Shown here piece after piece: positions 1 through 8,860 of a stretch of 64,000 nucleotides of DNA; the stretch's first letter is position 1, and every line of letters starts with the position of its first letter. The notes under the pieces are model-generated. The model was not told the DNA's origin. It saw only the letters and a list, made by a program, of their open reading frames with translations, and searched no databases. Source of the stretch: Massilia norwichensis (GTDB taxonomy: Bacteria > Pseudomonadota > Gammaproteobacteria > Burkholderiales > Burkholderiaceae_D); assembly GCF_024753245.1 (NCBI RefSeq), contig NZ_JANUGX010000006.1:124001-188000 (forward strand), given 5' to 3'. A program made the translations under genes and the position numbers.

Positions 1-1024
1 ACTTCAGGATCGGCCGCACGAAATCGTCGGTCTTGAAGTCGTACAGCAGGAAGTCGCTCGAGAACTGCCAATAGGCCCAGGCGAAACCGTTCTTCTCGGC
101 GCTGCGCGCGACGGTCGATGTCCACAGCGTGCGGTCTTCCATCGCCGCCTTGTCGTAGGCGCCGAATTCGCCGAGCAACACCGGCCGTCCGCTCGCCTCG
201 CTCCATGCCTTGACCTCGGCGAAGTCCTTCTCGATCTGCGCGATCTCGGCGGCTTTGCCGAAGCGGACGCCTTGCGACGAGCGGATCGGCTCATCGGCCC
301 AGGACGCGCCCTGGTGGGTGAAGGGGAAGGGATCGTAGTAATGGAAGGTCGCGATGATGTGCCTGTCGGCGGCGGGCAGCTGCAGGTCCTTGAGCGTCTC
401 GCGGCTGTTCCAGCGGACCCCGCCGACGATGACGTTACGCGCCGGATTGGTCTGGCGCACGATGGCCAGCAATTCCGCGAAGGTGGCATTCCAGGTCGCC
501 GCGTCGAACTGGCCGTGCGGCTCGTTCAGCAGCTCGAAGACGACCGAGTTCGGCTCGTTGCGGTAGCGCTCCGCCAGCTGGGTCCAGACGGCCTTGAGCT
601 TGGGACGGCAGGCCGCCACGTCCTTCGAGCATTCGTCGAAATCATGTTCGTCGACGATCACGTTCAGGCCGTGTTTTTTGGCCGTCGCCACCACCCAGTC
701 CAGGCGATTCAGCCACTTCGGATCGAGCCGGTTCTGGCGGTCGAGATACGCGAACGAGAACAGCACCACGCGCACGGTGGAAAAGCCGGCCGCCTTGAGC
801 TTCGCGAAGTGCGCTTCCCTATAGTTACCCTTGCTGTCCGCACGCCAGAACGCATCGTAGCCGAGGATGTTCACGCCGCGCCCCAGCTGGCGCACCTGGT
901 CGTGCGCCGACAGCGCGACGAATTGCGAACTGGCCGGCGGCGGATTCGGCGGCGGATCGTCGGCCATCGCCAGGGCCGACGCAAACATGGCGATGCCGGC
1001 CATGGCGGTGTGCAGGATCTTCAT
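1..1024 (-). CDS. Secreted GH5-family endoglucanase/cellulase, C-terminus cut off by window edge
   Basis: Read directly on the minus strand from the ATG at 1024; 341 residues are visible and the frame stays open to base 1. Residues 1-22 form a signal peptide ending in A-M-A-D-D, followed by a short proline-rich linker. The rest reads as a TIM-barrel glycoside hydrolase of family 5: the acid/base motif LLNEPHG puts Glu168 in the NEP signature, and LLGEFGAY puts the nucleophile at Glu286, with HYYDPF near 228 and Trp319 as likely substrate-binding positions. It should hydrolyse beta-1,4-glucan or a related beta-linked polysaccharide outside the cytoplasm. Its ATG overlaps the stop of the esterase upstream (ATGA), so the two are probably co-transcribed and translationally coupled. 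Family assignment is firm; the exact substrate (cellulose, mannan or mixed glucan) cannot be told from sequence. Confidence 0.9.
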   Translation of the reverse strand, partial: MKILHTAMAGIAMFASALAMADDPPPNPPPASSQFVALSAHDQVRQLGRGVNILGYDAFWRADSKGNYREAHFAKLKAAGFSTVRVVLFSFAYLDRQNRLDPKWLNRLDWVVATAKKHGLNVIVDEHDFDECSKDVAACRPKLKAVWTQLAERYRNEPNSVVFELLNEPHGQFDAATWNATFAELLAIVRQTNPARNVIVGGVRWNSRETLKDLQLPAADRHIIATFHYYDPFPFTHQGASWADEPIRSSQGVRFGKAAEIAQIEKDFAEVKAWSEASGRPVLLGEFGAYDKAAMEDRTLWTSTVARSAEKNGFAWAYWQFSSDFLLYDFKTDDFVRPILK

Positions 1025-1992
1025 CGGGCGTCGCCTTTCAGGTAGCCGTGCATGGCCAGCCAGCGTGCGAAGTCGTCGAACCAGCCGGTGCTGGTGGTGG
1101 TCTTCTGGTACATGCCGAAGCCGTGGCCGCCCTGCTCGTAGAGGTGGAATTCCACCGGCCGCTTGGCGTTGCGCCAGCTGTCGATGAGGCCGAATCCGCC
1201 ATTGCCGAACAGCGGGTCGTCCGCGGCCAGGGCGACGAACAAGGGAGGCGCATCCGCCGGCACCGTGACCGGGGCAAGCGGGCCGTAGATGTTGGCGGTG
1301 AAGGCCGGCTTCGCATCCTGTCCCTGCAGCGCGGTCGCCATGGTCAGCATCGCGCCTGCCGAGAAGCCGATCATGCCGACGCGGCCGGGGTCGACCCGCC
1401 ATGCCTTCGCGCGCGAGCGCACCAGCGCGAAGGCGGCGCGCGCATCGGCGATCTGGGGCGCGTAAGCGACCGCGGGGTCCTGCTGCGCGGCGCGTGCCGC
1501 GCGGGCGCCATCCGAAAACATCTGGGCCATCGAGCGCGCGAACGCATCCATTTCGCGCGGCGTCTGGGTGAGACGGTACTTCAGCACGAAGGCGGCGACG
1601 CCCTTGTCGGCCAGCGCCTTGGCGACATCCCAGCCCTCGTTGTTCATCGACAGCGTGCGAAAGCCGCCGCCGGGCGCGACGATCACCGCGGCGCCGGTCG
1701 CCCTGGCCGGATCCGGCAGGAAGGGCGTCAGCGTGGCCACCGTTACGTTGCGCGCGAACACGCTGCCATACTGGCTGTGCCAGGATTCCTGCACGGTGGC
1801 GCCCGGCAGCGCGCCGGTGCCCAGCACGATCGCGTCCGGCTGCGCCGGTATCGCGATCGGCGTCATCCTGTCATCCTGCGCCAGCGCCGGCGTGGCCAGG
1901 GCACAGCCCAGGACCACGGCTCCCGCGGCAAAGCCGCTGGCCAGCAGGCGGCCCAGCGGCCTGCGAATCCTCATGCTCGATGTCCTCATCAT
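1021..1992 (-). CDS. Exported alpha/beta hydrolase, probable carbohydrate esterase
   Basis: 323 residues. An AAGGAG ribosome site lies five bases before a tandem ATGATG, so the start is 1992 or 1989. Residues about 8-39 are a signal peptide ending ATPALAQ. The mature part is an alpha/beta hydrolase: oxyanion segment APGGGF (106-111), nucleophile elbow GFSAG with Ser211, acid in AADDPLF (Asp258/259) and His290 in GGHGF. This arrangement is typical of the BD-FAE/acetyl-xylan-esterase-like group, which removes acetyl or feruloyl groups from hemicellulose. Context supports that role: it sits between a GH3 beta-xylosidase/glucosidase and a GH5 enzyme on the same strand with tight spacing. Substrate is inferred. 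Confidence 0.85.
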   Translation of the reverse strand: MMRTSSMRIRRPLGRLLASGFAAGAVVLGCALATPALAQDDRMTPIAIPAQPDAIVLGTGALPGATVQESWHSQYGSVFARNVTVATLTPFLPDPARATGAAVIVAPGGGFRTLSMNNEGWDVAKALADKGVAAFVLKYRLTQTPREMDAFARSMAQMFSDGARAARAAQQDPAVAYAPQIADARAAFALVRSRAKAWRVDPGRVGMIGFSAGAMLTMATALQGQDAKPAFTANIYGPLAPVTVPADAPPLFVALAADDPLFGNGGFGLIDSWRNAKRPVEFHLYEQGGHGFGMYQKTTTSTGWFDDFARWLAMHGYLKGDAR

Positions 1993-2009
1993 TCGGTCTC
2001 CTTGTCGAT

Positions 2010-4625
2010 TTATTGTTCCAATACCGCGGCCCGGCTCAGCACCAGTGCCGCATCCTGCACCGCCACGCCGGTCCCCGGCTGGCCCGATCCGACGCTCAGG
2101 CGGTACTGCCCCGGCATCAACTGCCGGACGCCGTCGCGCGTGACGAAGCTCAGGTCGCGCGGCGACAGGCGGAAGCTCACCTGGCGGCGTTCGCCGGCCT
2201 TCAGCGAGAGCCGCTGGAAGCCGCGCAGCGCCAGCCGCGGCGCGCCTTCGAAGGGCGGCGGCGCGAGGTAGAGCTGGGCGACCTCGTCGCCGTCGCGCGT
2301 GCCGGTGTTGGTGATGTCCGTGGTGACGAGCACGCCGTTCTCAAACGCGCTGCCGACCGCTTCGATCCGCAAAGCTTCGTAGCGGAAGCTTGTGTAACTC
2401 AGGCCCGCGCCGAACGGATACACCGGCGTGCCGGCGTAATAGCGGTAGGTGCGGCCCTGCATCGTATAGTCGTCGAAGGGCGGCAGGTCGGCCAGGCCGC
2501 GGTAGAAGGTCAAGGGCAGGCGCCCGCCGGCGTCCTGCTTCCCGGTCAGCACATGAGCGACCGCCAGCCCGCCGGACTGTCCCGGATACCAGGCTTCCAG
2601 GATCGCGGACGCGTTGTCTTTGGCCCAGGTCAGGTCGATCGCGCTGCCGTTCATCAGCACGACGACCAGCGGCTTGCCCAGCGCCCTGGCGCGGTCGAGC
2701 AGGCGGCGCTGGTCGGCCGGCAGTTCCAGCGAGGTCTTGTCGCCACCGGAAAAGCCCTCGGCCTTCACCGCCATCTCTTCCCCTTCCAGGTCCGAGGTCA
2801 GGCCGACCACCGCGACGATCACGTCCGCCTCCGCGGTGCCGGCTTTCAGATCGGCGTCGACGTCGGTCGAGATCCGTTTCCAGAACAGGCCGGGCACGCC
2901 GGTGCCGCTGGTCTCGGCCTGGAAGCGCAAGGGATAGCGCTGGCCCTTCTCCAGCCGGACCTCGGCGAGTTCCAGCGGCTCCGCCCATTTCGAATACGCG
3001 CTGGCGCGCACGACCGGCTTGCCGGCCACCGTCAATTCGCCCTGCACGCCGGAGACGCCGAGGCGGTAGGTACCGGTCTCCGGCGCCAGCAGGTAGCCGG
3101 TCCAGACCACCTTGTGCTGGTCGGCGACCGCCTTCATTGCCAGCGCATGCGACACCAGGCCGGGTTCGACGCGGGTCGCGACCGGCCTGGCGTCGTAGCC
3201 GGCGTCCTTGCGGTTGAAGTATTCCGCGCGCAGGCCGGGCTTGCCGTCGGGCGTGCGCAGGGCCGTGCCCGGCACCGGGTCGCCATCGGTGACCGAGGCG
3301 CCGGCAGGCACCAGGCCGATGCTGGCCTGCGGCAGGACCCGGCGCAGGCCCTCGAGCACCGACACCGGCGGCGCCGATTGCGTCGACGAGTAGTTACCGC
3401 GCAGGACGCGGGTGGCGTCGGCCAGCGGGCCGATCACGGCGAGCTTGAGGCCGGGCTTGAGCGGCAGCACGCCATCGTTCTTCAGCAGCACCAGGCTTTT
3501 CGCCGCCGCCCGCAGCGCCAGTTCCTGGTGCGCGGCACTGCCGATCGCATCGACTGGCACCGCCGCCCTGCCCTGGCGCTGCGCCAGGCCGGCGAGGTCG
3601 CCGCTGCGGTAGCGCGCGGAGAACAGGCGTACCAGCGCGCGGTCGATGTCGTCCATGCCGATCAGGCCGCGCTGGAAGGCTTCCCGGTAGCGCTCGGCCA
3701 GGTCGGTCGCATCGCCCAGCGTTCGGGTGTTGCACTCGTTGTCCGTGCCGGCCTTCAGGGCCACGGCAACCGCCGCCGCAGGGTCGGTCGCGTACTTGTG
3801 CCGGTCCGCGATGTCGGTCACCGCGTCGCAATCCGACACGACGTAACCCTTGAAGCCCCAGGCGCCGCGCAGATGGTCGTTCAGCAGGAGTTCGCTGCCG
3901 CAGGCCGGCTGGCCATTGATGCGGTTATACGCGCACATGATCGATCCGGCACCGGCATCGACGATGGCGGCGCGGAAGGCCGGCAGGTAGGTATCTTCGA
4001 GGTCGTGCCGGGACACGAACACGTTCGCCACGTGCCGGGTCGACTCCGGCCCGCTGTGGACCGCGAAGTGCTTGGGGGTCGCGATCACGTCCGGCAGCTC
4101 GGGGTCCGGGCCCTGCATGCCCTGGATGAACGCGACGCCCAGCGCCGCCGTCAGGTGCGGGTCTTCGCCGTAGGTTTCCTGGCCCCTGCCCCAGCGCGGA
4201 TCGCGGAAGATGTTGATGTTCGGCGACCAGGTATCGAGGCCGGTACCGATACGCCCCAGATGCCCGGTCTGGCGTCCCAAGGTATGCAGCGCGCGCACCT
4301 CGACGCTGATCGCCGCGGCCACCTGCTGCACCAGCGGCGCGTCGAAGCTGGCCGCCAGGCCGATGGGTTCCGGGAAGTTCGTGGTCGGTACCGGCCCCAT
4401 CGCCCCATGCAGCGACTCGGTCCACCAGTTGTATGCGGGGATGCCCAGGCGCGGCACGGCCGGCGCCACGTTGAGCAGCTGGCCGATCTTCTCGTCGAAG
4501 CGCATCTGCGCGACCAGTGCGCGGGCGCGCGCTTCCGCGTCGGCGCGCGCATCGAGGGCCTGCGCAGCGGCGGGAATCGCCAGGGCCAGGATGAGCGCAT
4601 GGCGCCAGGTCTTCTTGTTTTTCAT
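2010..4625 (-). CDS. Exported GH3 beta-xylosidase/beta-glucosidase with inserted PA14 domain
   Basis: 871 residues with a signal peptide (about 1-23). The GH3 N-terminal barrel covers roughly 30-350, with the conserved KHFA (185-188) and the nucleophile motif VVSDCDAV, Asp265; the SDCDA version is common in GH3 beta-xylosidases. The GH3 C-terminal sandwich starts near 370 (SLVLLKNDG) and is interrupted by a PA14 carbohydrate-binding domain beginning around 465 (LRAEYFN), then resumes (VGLTSDLEGEE) and ends with a fibronectin-III-like domain. PA14-containing GH3 enzymes release single sugars from the non-reducing ends of xylo- or gluco-oligosaccharides. It is the first gene of a three-gene minus-strand group with the esterase and the GH5 enzyme, which together would open, de-esterify and finish off plant cell-wall glycans in the periplasm or outside the cell. 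Confidence 0.92.
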   Translation of the reverse strand: MKNKKTWRHALILALAIPAAAQALDARADAEARARALVAQMRFDEKIGQLLNVAPAVPRLGIPAYNWWTESLHGAMGPVPTTNFPEPIGLAASFDAPLVQQVAAAISVEVRALHTLGRQTGHLGRIGTGLDTWSPNINIFRDPRWGRGQETYGEDPHLTAALGVAFIQGMQGPDPELPDVIATPKHFAVHSGPESTRHVANVFVSRHDLEDTYLPAFRAAIVDAGAGSIMCAYNRINGQPACGSELLLNDHLRGAWGFKGYVVSDCDAVTDIADRHKYATDPAAAVAVALKAGTDNECNTRTLGDATDLAERYREAFQRGLIGMDDIDRALVRLFSARYRSGDLAGLAQRQGRAAVPVDAIGSAAHQELALRAAAKSLVLLKNDGVLPLKPGLKLAVIGPLADATRVLRGNYSSTQSAPPVSVLEGLRRVLPQASIGLVPAGASVTDGDPVPGTALRTPDGKPGLRAEYFNRKDAGYDARPVATRVEPGLVSHALAMKAVADQHKVVWTGYLLAPETGTYRLGVSGVQGELTVAGKPVVRASAYSKWAEPLELAEVRLEKGQRYPLRFQAETSGTGVPGLFWKRISTDVDADLKAGTAEADVIVAVVGLTSDLEGEEMAVKAEGFSGGDKTSLELPADQRRLLDRARALGKPLVVVLMNGSAIDLTWAKDNASAILEAWYPGQSGGLAVAHVLTGKQDAGGRLPLTFYRGLADLPPFDDYTMQGRTYRYYAGTPVYPFGAGLSYTSFRYEALRIEAVGSAFENGVLVTTDITNTGTRDGDEVAQLYLAPPPFEGAPRLALRGFQRLSLKAGERRQVSFRLSPRDLSFVTRDGVRQLMPGQYRLSVGSGQPGTGVAVQDAALVLSRAAVLEQ

Positions 4626-4768
4626 GTCACTGCCTTGAAGGAATCGACATCGTTGATGATTGCGCTAACAAATCCACCACAGACGCCATCATACCTCTAC
4701 AGGCATGCGGAAAATACAAATTTATTCATTCCCATAACATGAATGTCATACGCTCACATATGCGCATG

Positions 4769-4802
4769 AAAAAAACGCCACCCTGGCCTTGCCGGGGTGG
4801 CG
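4769..4802 (-). terminator. Rho-independent terminator downstream of the MYG1-family gene
   Basis: On the minus strand an 8-bp stem CGCCACCC/GGGTGGCG (4776-4783 with 4795-4802) is followed by seven T residues (4769-4775). It lies just past the stop of the MYG1-family gene and before the GH3 gene, separating two transcription units. Confidence 0.8.
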
Positions 4803-4830
4803 CTCTCGGTGCGCGGGCCTGCGCGGCGGG

Positions 4831-5787
4831 TCAGCCTGCCTGTGCCGGCTCGACTTCGCGCAGCGCCTGCAGCGCCATCGCGTAGATGCCCTCGTAGGAT
4901 TTGGCGGCGGCGATGAAGCGTCCGTTGTGGCAGAAGCCGGCGTCGGGCACGCCGGTCACGGCAGCCAGGTCGGCATCGCGCAGGCCGGCCCAGGAGGCCG
5001 GCAGGTCGGCGCGCGCTTCGAAGGTGTCGGCGGTGGCCGGCACCGTGTGCAGCATGTAGCGCTGCTCGCCCAGGTTGTGGCTGATGACGAACAGGACCTT
5101 CGGCATCTCCTTGCGCACCACCGAACTCCAGGGCAGCGCGCTGTTCCGCAGGTACAGCAGGCGTCCGCCTTCCAGCACCTGGGCGCCGCGCACCTGCTCC
5201 AGCGCCAGCATGGCGCCGACGCGGTACTTGACGGCGTTCGCCATCACCTCGGCCAGGAAGTCCATCGCGCGGTGGAATTGCTGCAGGCGGAAGGCGTCGG
5301 CGGCTTCGCCGTAGCCCAGCCGCTCCTCGTCCATCCAGTTCAGGTTGTAGCCGGACACCACCGCCGACATGCCATAGCCGCCGGGCGCGTTCTTGGCCGC
5401 GCCGACGTCCGACAGATCGAGGTATTGCACGATGTCGGCATCGATGGCCCAGGCGATCTGCTGGGCGGTGTCCTCGCTCAGCTGCTGGCCGGTGTGCTGC
5501 AGGGCCAGGGCGGCCACGCAGCGGCCGCCGTATTCGCGCCACACCAGGCCGGCGCTGGCGTAGGGCACGCCGCTCTGGCGCGCACCGCTGAAGCCTTTCT
5601 GGTGGTGGTCGAAGCGCCCTAGGGCCGGGTCCCAGATGCCGCCGACGTCGATCACGACATCGCCGCGGTCGATGATGGCCTGGTCGCGCGTGCGCACGAG
5701 TTCGGCCTCGGGATGCAGGACCTTGATGACGGCGACCGCCCATGCGTCATCCGCATGGAATTTGCCGCCGTGGGTGACGATGAGCAT
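4831..5787 (-). CDS. MYG1-family (UPF0160) predicted metal-dependent phosphoesterase/exonuclease
   Basis: 318 residues, full length for the family. It opens with the diagnostic VTHGGKFHADDAWA (His6, His11, Asp13, Asp14) and continues with DVGG and FDHHQKGF, the DHH-type metal-binding motifs of this family. The eukaryotic member MYG1 is a 3'-5' RNA exonuclease; bacterial members are little studied and no pathway can be assigned here. It stands alone with its own downstream terminator. The start ATG at 5787 is the first Met and begins exactly at the conserved N-terminus. Its 5' side borders an AT-rich island. Confidence 0.88.
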   Translation of the reverse strand: MLIVTHGGKFHADDAWAVAVIKVLHPEAELVRTRDQAIIDRGDVVIDVGGIWDPALGRFDHHQKGFSGARQSGVPYASAGLVWREYGGRCVAALALQHTGQQLSEDTAQQIAWAIDADIVQYLDLSDVGAAKNAPGGYGMSAVVSGYNLNWMDEERLGYGEAADAFRLQQFHRAMDFLAEVMANAVKYRVGAMLALEQVRGAQVLEGGRLLYLRNSALPWSSVVRKEMPKVLFVISHNLGEQRYMLHTVPATADTFEARADLPASWAGLRDADLAAVTGVPDAGFCHNGRFIAAAKSYEGIYAMALQALREVEPAQAG

Positions 5788-5872
5788 AGGATTCCAGATT
5801 AGTAGTTATTTCGAGATGATACCGTTTCTTCGAATCTCGATCACTGCAAATTGAGTTATCTGTAAATCAAAC

Positions 5873-6487
5873 TTAGTAGAAAGAAACGTCTGCGTAAATA
5901 TCACTCGTTACTTGACGCAGACGCACCCTACCATGAGTTCCCCGATCCGTGAAATATACGCCTGAGAGCTCAAGGGCTTTGGCATCACCTTCACTCACTA
6001 CTCGGATGTCAAAAATAGTAGTTCCCACATATGGTTGCCAATTAAGGTTTCTTGGAATTGACCTATACACATAATAAATTTTTGACTGCCCACTTTCCAC
6101 TGCAGGCGTCGTCTCTAAGGAAAGAGACTTTGAAGTTGCCGTATGCATATCGATTTGGGTTTGCAAAAGGGTTTGCCTTACCACAGCTTTTGCCGAAATT
6201 TGGTGCCCCTCTGAGGTCGTAATCTCCCCTTCCCAAGTTCCATTCAAATCTGGAAATAAGGATTTATTAAACCATCTGCATATCTTCCAAATTCGACGAG
6301 AAACTAATCCGGTGGTAAAAATCTTAGTTATAAAAAAGCTCACCCATGGCGCAATACTCAATATTTTAAGAAGAGGTAAGTCATTATCCCAAAATCGATG
6401 AGCTAATTCGTAAGCACATATGCTAAGGATCGTAGTCCAGATTGATGCGTAACGAATCAAAGATAGAAAATCTATTATTCTATACAT
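5873..6487 (-). CDS. Cap15-like two-TM beta-barrel (S-2TMbeta) membrane effector
   Basis: 204 residues from the ATG at 6487. Two hydrophobic helices (about 9-28 and 37-58, the latter reading KILSIAPWVSFFITKIF) are followed by a soluble beta-rich domain starting at FPDLNGTWEGEI (about 74-85). This order, two transmembrane helices and then a compact barrel opening with a (F/Y)PDLNGxW motif, is what I know of the S-2TMbeta/Cap15 family of cyclic-nucleotide-responsive membrane effectors used in CBASS and related defences. It follows the mCpol gene by four bases, so the pair is almost certainly one operon. An earlier in-frame ATG at 6529 overlaps the mCpol reading frame and would add 14 residues; 6487 is preferred because it abuts the first helix, although neither start has a strong ribosome site. 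In the mCpol-linked version the nucleotide is thought to hold the effector inactive. Local base composition is far below that of the flanking genes. Confidence 0.8.
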   Translation of the reverse strand: MYRIIDFLSLIRYASIWTTILSICAYELAHRFWDNDLPLLKILSIAPWVSFFITKIFTTGLVSRRIWKICRWFNKSLFPDLNGTWEGEITTSEGHQISAKAVVRQTLLQTQIDMHTATSKSLSLETTPAVESGQSKIYYVYRSIPRNLNWQPYVGTTIFDIRVVSEGDAKALELSGVYFTDRGTHGRVRLRQVTSDIYADVSFY

Positions 6488-6491
6488 ACTT

Positions 6492-6854
6492 CTATATATC
6501 TTGAAAGTTATGCAACCTATTTTTCCCATCGCTTTTTGCAGACAGGAGAGCTATGTATGCCTCACGTAAATCATTCCCAAGCCCAACAGAAAATGTTATT
6601 TCTTTACCACCAATATCACAAATTTTTTCGTACAAAAAACTCTGATCTAACTCGTTCTTTTCCGTATAACCCGCGACACCATCTGCCGCACAAAAAATAA
6701 CGACAAACCCTTGCGACTCCAAAAACCTGGCAATCAAATTGGTCTTCTCATTAACTATTTCGTTTATTTTCAACAGAGAAGCCAAGTCATTTCTTAAATA
6801 TGATGATGTTATTTTCTGACCAACATCATCGCCATCAATAGTAATAAATTTCAT
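6492..6854 (-). CDS. mCpol: minimal CRISPR-polymerase (Cas10/GGDEF-like palm) nucleotide cyclase
   Basis: 120 residues, a single palm domain. The N-terminus FITIDGDDVG (3-12) carries the first metal-binding cluster Asp7/Asp9/Asp10. The second palm strand-turn reads CAADGVAG (55-62) with Asp58 where GGDEF/Cas10 enzymes have GGDE or GGDD. Near the C-terminus FSVGLG (88-93) and ALLSAKSDGKNRL (102-114) match the SxGxA and A-x-Y-x-AK-x-x-GxN elements of GGDEF-like palms. Length and motif order fit the mCpol family predicted to make cyclic oligonucleotides in conflict systems. It is encoded immediately upstream of a two-TM beta-barrel effector, the pairing recently reported as Panoptes, where mCpol makes a cyclic dinucleotide that keeps the effector off until a phage sponge removes it. 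Ribosome site AAAGGT lies just upstream of the ATG. Catalytic activity of this copy is inferred, not shown. Confidence 0.8.
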   Translation of the reverse strand: MKFITIDGDDVGQKITSSYLRNDLASLLKINEIVNEKTNLIARFLESQGFVVIFCAADGVAGYTEKNELDQSFLYEKICDIGGKEITFSVGLGNDLREAYIALLSAKSDGKNRLHNFQDI

Positions 6855-6931
6855 CTTTGACCTTTGACGATCGGCGACTCGCAGACGTCTCGGACGTTCG
6901 CCGAATAAAACCAGAATTAAGAAGACAAATT

Positions 6932-6966
6932 AAAACGCCATCCAAGCATTGCTCGGATGGCGTTTT
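6932..6966 (-). terminator. Bidirectional Rho-independent terminator downstream of dxs
   Basis: Hairpin CGCCATCC (6936-6943) paired with GGATGGCG (6955-6962), flanked by AAAA on the left and TTTT on the right, so it can act on either strand. It lies just after the dxs stop and closes off dxs from the AT-rich defence cassette. Confidence 0.8.
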
Positions 6967-6988
6967 GATGAATATCATTCAGTAATTA

Positions 6989-8860
6989 TTAATTGTTATT
7001 GACCACCAGGCGCGGCTCGCCGATGCCGAAGCGCTCGCGGATCGATTTGCCGATGCCGTGCGCGTCCAGGCCGACGGAGGCCAGCAGCACGCCCGGGTCG
7101 CCCTGGTCGATGAATTTGTCCGGCAGGCCCAGGATCAGCAGCGGCTTGACGATACCCTCGGCAGCCAGGGCTTCCGCCACGGCAGAACCGGCGCCGCCCA
7201 TGGTGCAGCCCTCTTCCACCGTCACCAGGTAGTCGTGGTCCCTGGCCAGGCGCTTGACCAGCTCGACGTCGAGCGGCTTCACGAAGCGCATGTCGGCCAC
7301 GCTGGCGTTCAGCTCCTCGGCCGCCTTCAGGCTCGGTGCCACCATCGAGCCGAAGGCCAGGATGGCGACGCCCTTGCCCTGGCGCTTCACCAGGCCCTTG
7401 CCGATGTCGATCGACGTCAGTTCCTGCTGCAGGGCCGCGCCGACGCCGGCGCCGCGCGGATAACGCACCGCCGCCGGGCCCGGGTAGTGGTAGGCCGTGG
7501 TCAGCATCTGCCGGCACTCGTTCTCGTCGGACGGCGCCATCACGACCATGTTCGGGATGCAGCGCAGGTAGGCCAGGTCGTAGTTGCCTGCGTGGGTCGC
7601 ACCGTCGGCGCCGACCAGGCCGGCGCGGTCCAGGGCGAAGGTCACGTCCAGGTTCTGCAGCGCCACGTCGTGGATCAGCTGGTCGTAGCCGCGCTGCAGG
7701 AAGGTCGAGTAGATCGCCAGCACCGGCTTGACGCCCTCGGTCGCCATGCCGGCGGCGAAGGTGACCGAGTGCTGCTCGGCGATGCCGACGTCGAAGTAGC
7801 GGTCCGGGTACTGCTGGTGGAAGCGCACCATGCCCGAACCTTCGCGCATCGCCGGCGTGATGCCGACCAGGCGTTTGTCCTGGGCCGCCATGTCGCACAG
7901 CCAGTTGCCGAACACCTCGGTGTAGGTGATCTTGGACGGCGCGGTGGCGGGCTTGATGCCCTCGCTCGGGTTGAACTTGCCGGTGCCGTGGTACAGGATA
8001 GGCTCGGCCTCGGCCAGCTTGTAGCCCTGCCCTTTTTTAGTGACCACGTGCAGGAACTGCGGACCCTTCAGCCTGCGGATGTTTTCCAGCGTCGGGATCA
8101 GCGACTCGAGGTCGTGGCCATCGATCGGGCCGATGTAGTTGAAGCCGAATTCCTCGAACATCGTGGCCGGGACCACCATGCCCTTCGCGTGCTCTTCCAG
8201 CTTTTTCGCCAGTTCCAGCATCGGCGCCGGCAGCACGCTCTTGCCGACGTTCTTGGCGGCGGCGTAGAACTGGCCCGACATCAGGCGCGCCAGGTAGCGG
8301 TTCAGCGCGCCCACCGGCGGCGAGATCGACATGTCGTTGTCGTTCAAGACCACCAGCAGGTCGCAGTCTTCTTCGACGCCGGCATTGTTCAGGGCTTCGA
8401 AGGCCATGCCGGCCGTCATCGAGCCGTCGCCGATCACGGCGATCGCCTTGCGCTTCTCGCCCTTGATCTTGGCTGCCTGCGCCATGCCCAGCGCCGCCGA
8501 GATCGAGGTCGACGAGTGGGCGGTGCCGAAGGTGTCGTATTCGCTTTCGTCGCGCTTCGGGAAGCCGGACAGGCCGTTGTGCTGGCGCAGCGTCGGCATG
8601 CGGTCGCGGCGGCCGGTCAGGATCTTGTGCGAATAGGTCTGGTGGCCCACGTCCCAGACGATGCGGTCTTCCGGCGTGTTGAACACGTAGTGCAGCGCGA
8701 TCGTCAGCTCGACGGTGCCGAGATTGGACGACAGGTGGCCGCCGGTCTTGGACACCGAATCGAGCAGGAACTGGCGCAGTTCGGTGGCCAGCGGGGTCAG
8801 CTGGTTGCGCGGCAGCTTGCGCAGGTCCGCCGGGTTGTTGATGGTCTCTAGCAGTTTCAT
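6989..8860 (-). CDS. dxs: 1-deoxy-D-xylulose-5-phosphate synthase
   Basis: 623 residues, normal length. This thiamine-diphosphate enzyme condenses pyruvate and glyceraldehyde 3-phosphate in the first step of the MEP isoprenoid pathway. Seen in the sequence: HQTYSHKI and [14 protein letters not shown] in the N-terminal part, the thiamine-diphosphate binding run [18 protein letters not shown], the catalytic glutamate in [15 protein letters not shown], and the transketolase C-terminal domain. The ATG directly follows the ispA stop codon (no gap), giving the operon xseB-ispA-dxs. Both the order and the direct coupling are usual in Burkholderiales. Confidence 0.97.
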   Translation of the reverse strand: MKLLETINNPADLRKLPRNQLTPLATELRQFLLDSVSKTGGHLSSNLGTVELTIALHYVFNTPEDRIVWDVGHQTYSHKILTGRRDRMPTLRQHNGLSGFPKRDESEYDTFGTAHSSTSISAALGMAQAAKIKGEKRKAIAVIGDGSMTAGMAFEALNNAGVEEDCDLLVVLNDNDMSISPPVGALNRYLARLMSGQFYAAAKNVGKSVLPAPMLELAKKLEEHAKGMVVPATMFEEFGFNYIGPIDGHDLESLIPTLENIRRLKGPQFLHVVTKKGQGYKLAEAEPILYHGTGKFNPSEGIKPATAPSKITYTEVFGNWLCDMAAQDKRLVGITPAMREGSGMVRFHQQYPDRYFDVGIAEQHSVTFAAGMATEGVKPVLAIYSTFLQRGYDQLIHDVALQNLDVTFALDRAGLVGADGATHAGNYDLAYLRCIPNMVVMAPSDENECRQMLTTAYHYPGPAAVRYPRGAGVGAALQQELTSIDIGKGLVKRQGKGVAILAFGSMVAPSLKAAEELNASVADMRFVKPLDVELVKRLARDHDYLVTVEEGCTMGGAGSAVAEALAAEGIVKPLLILGLPDKFIDQGDPGVLLASVGLDAHGIGKSIRERFGIGEPRLVVNNN

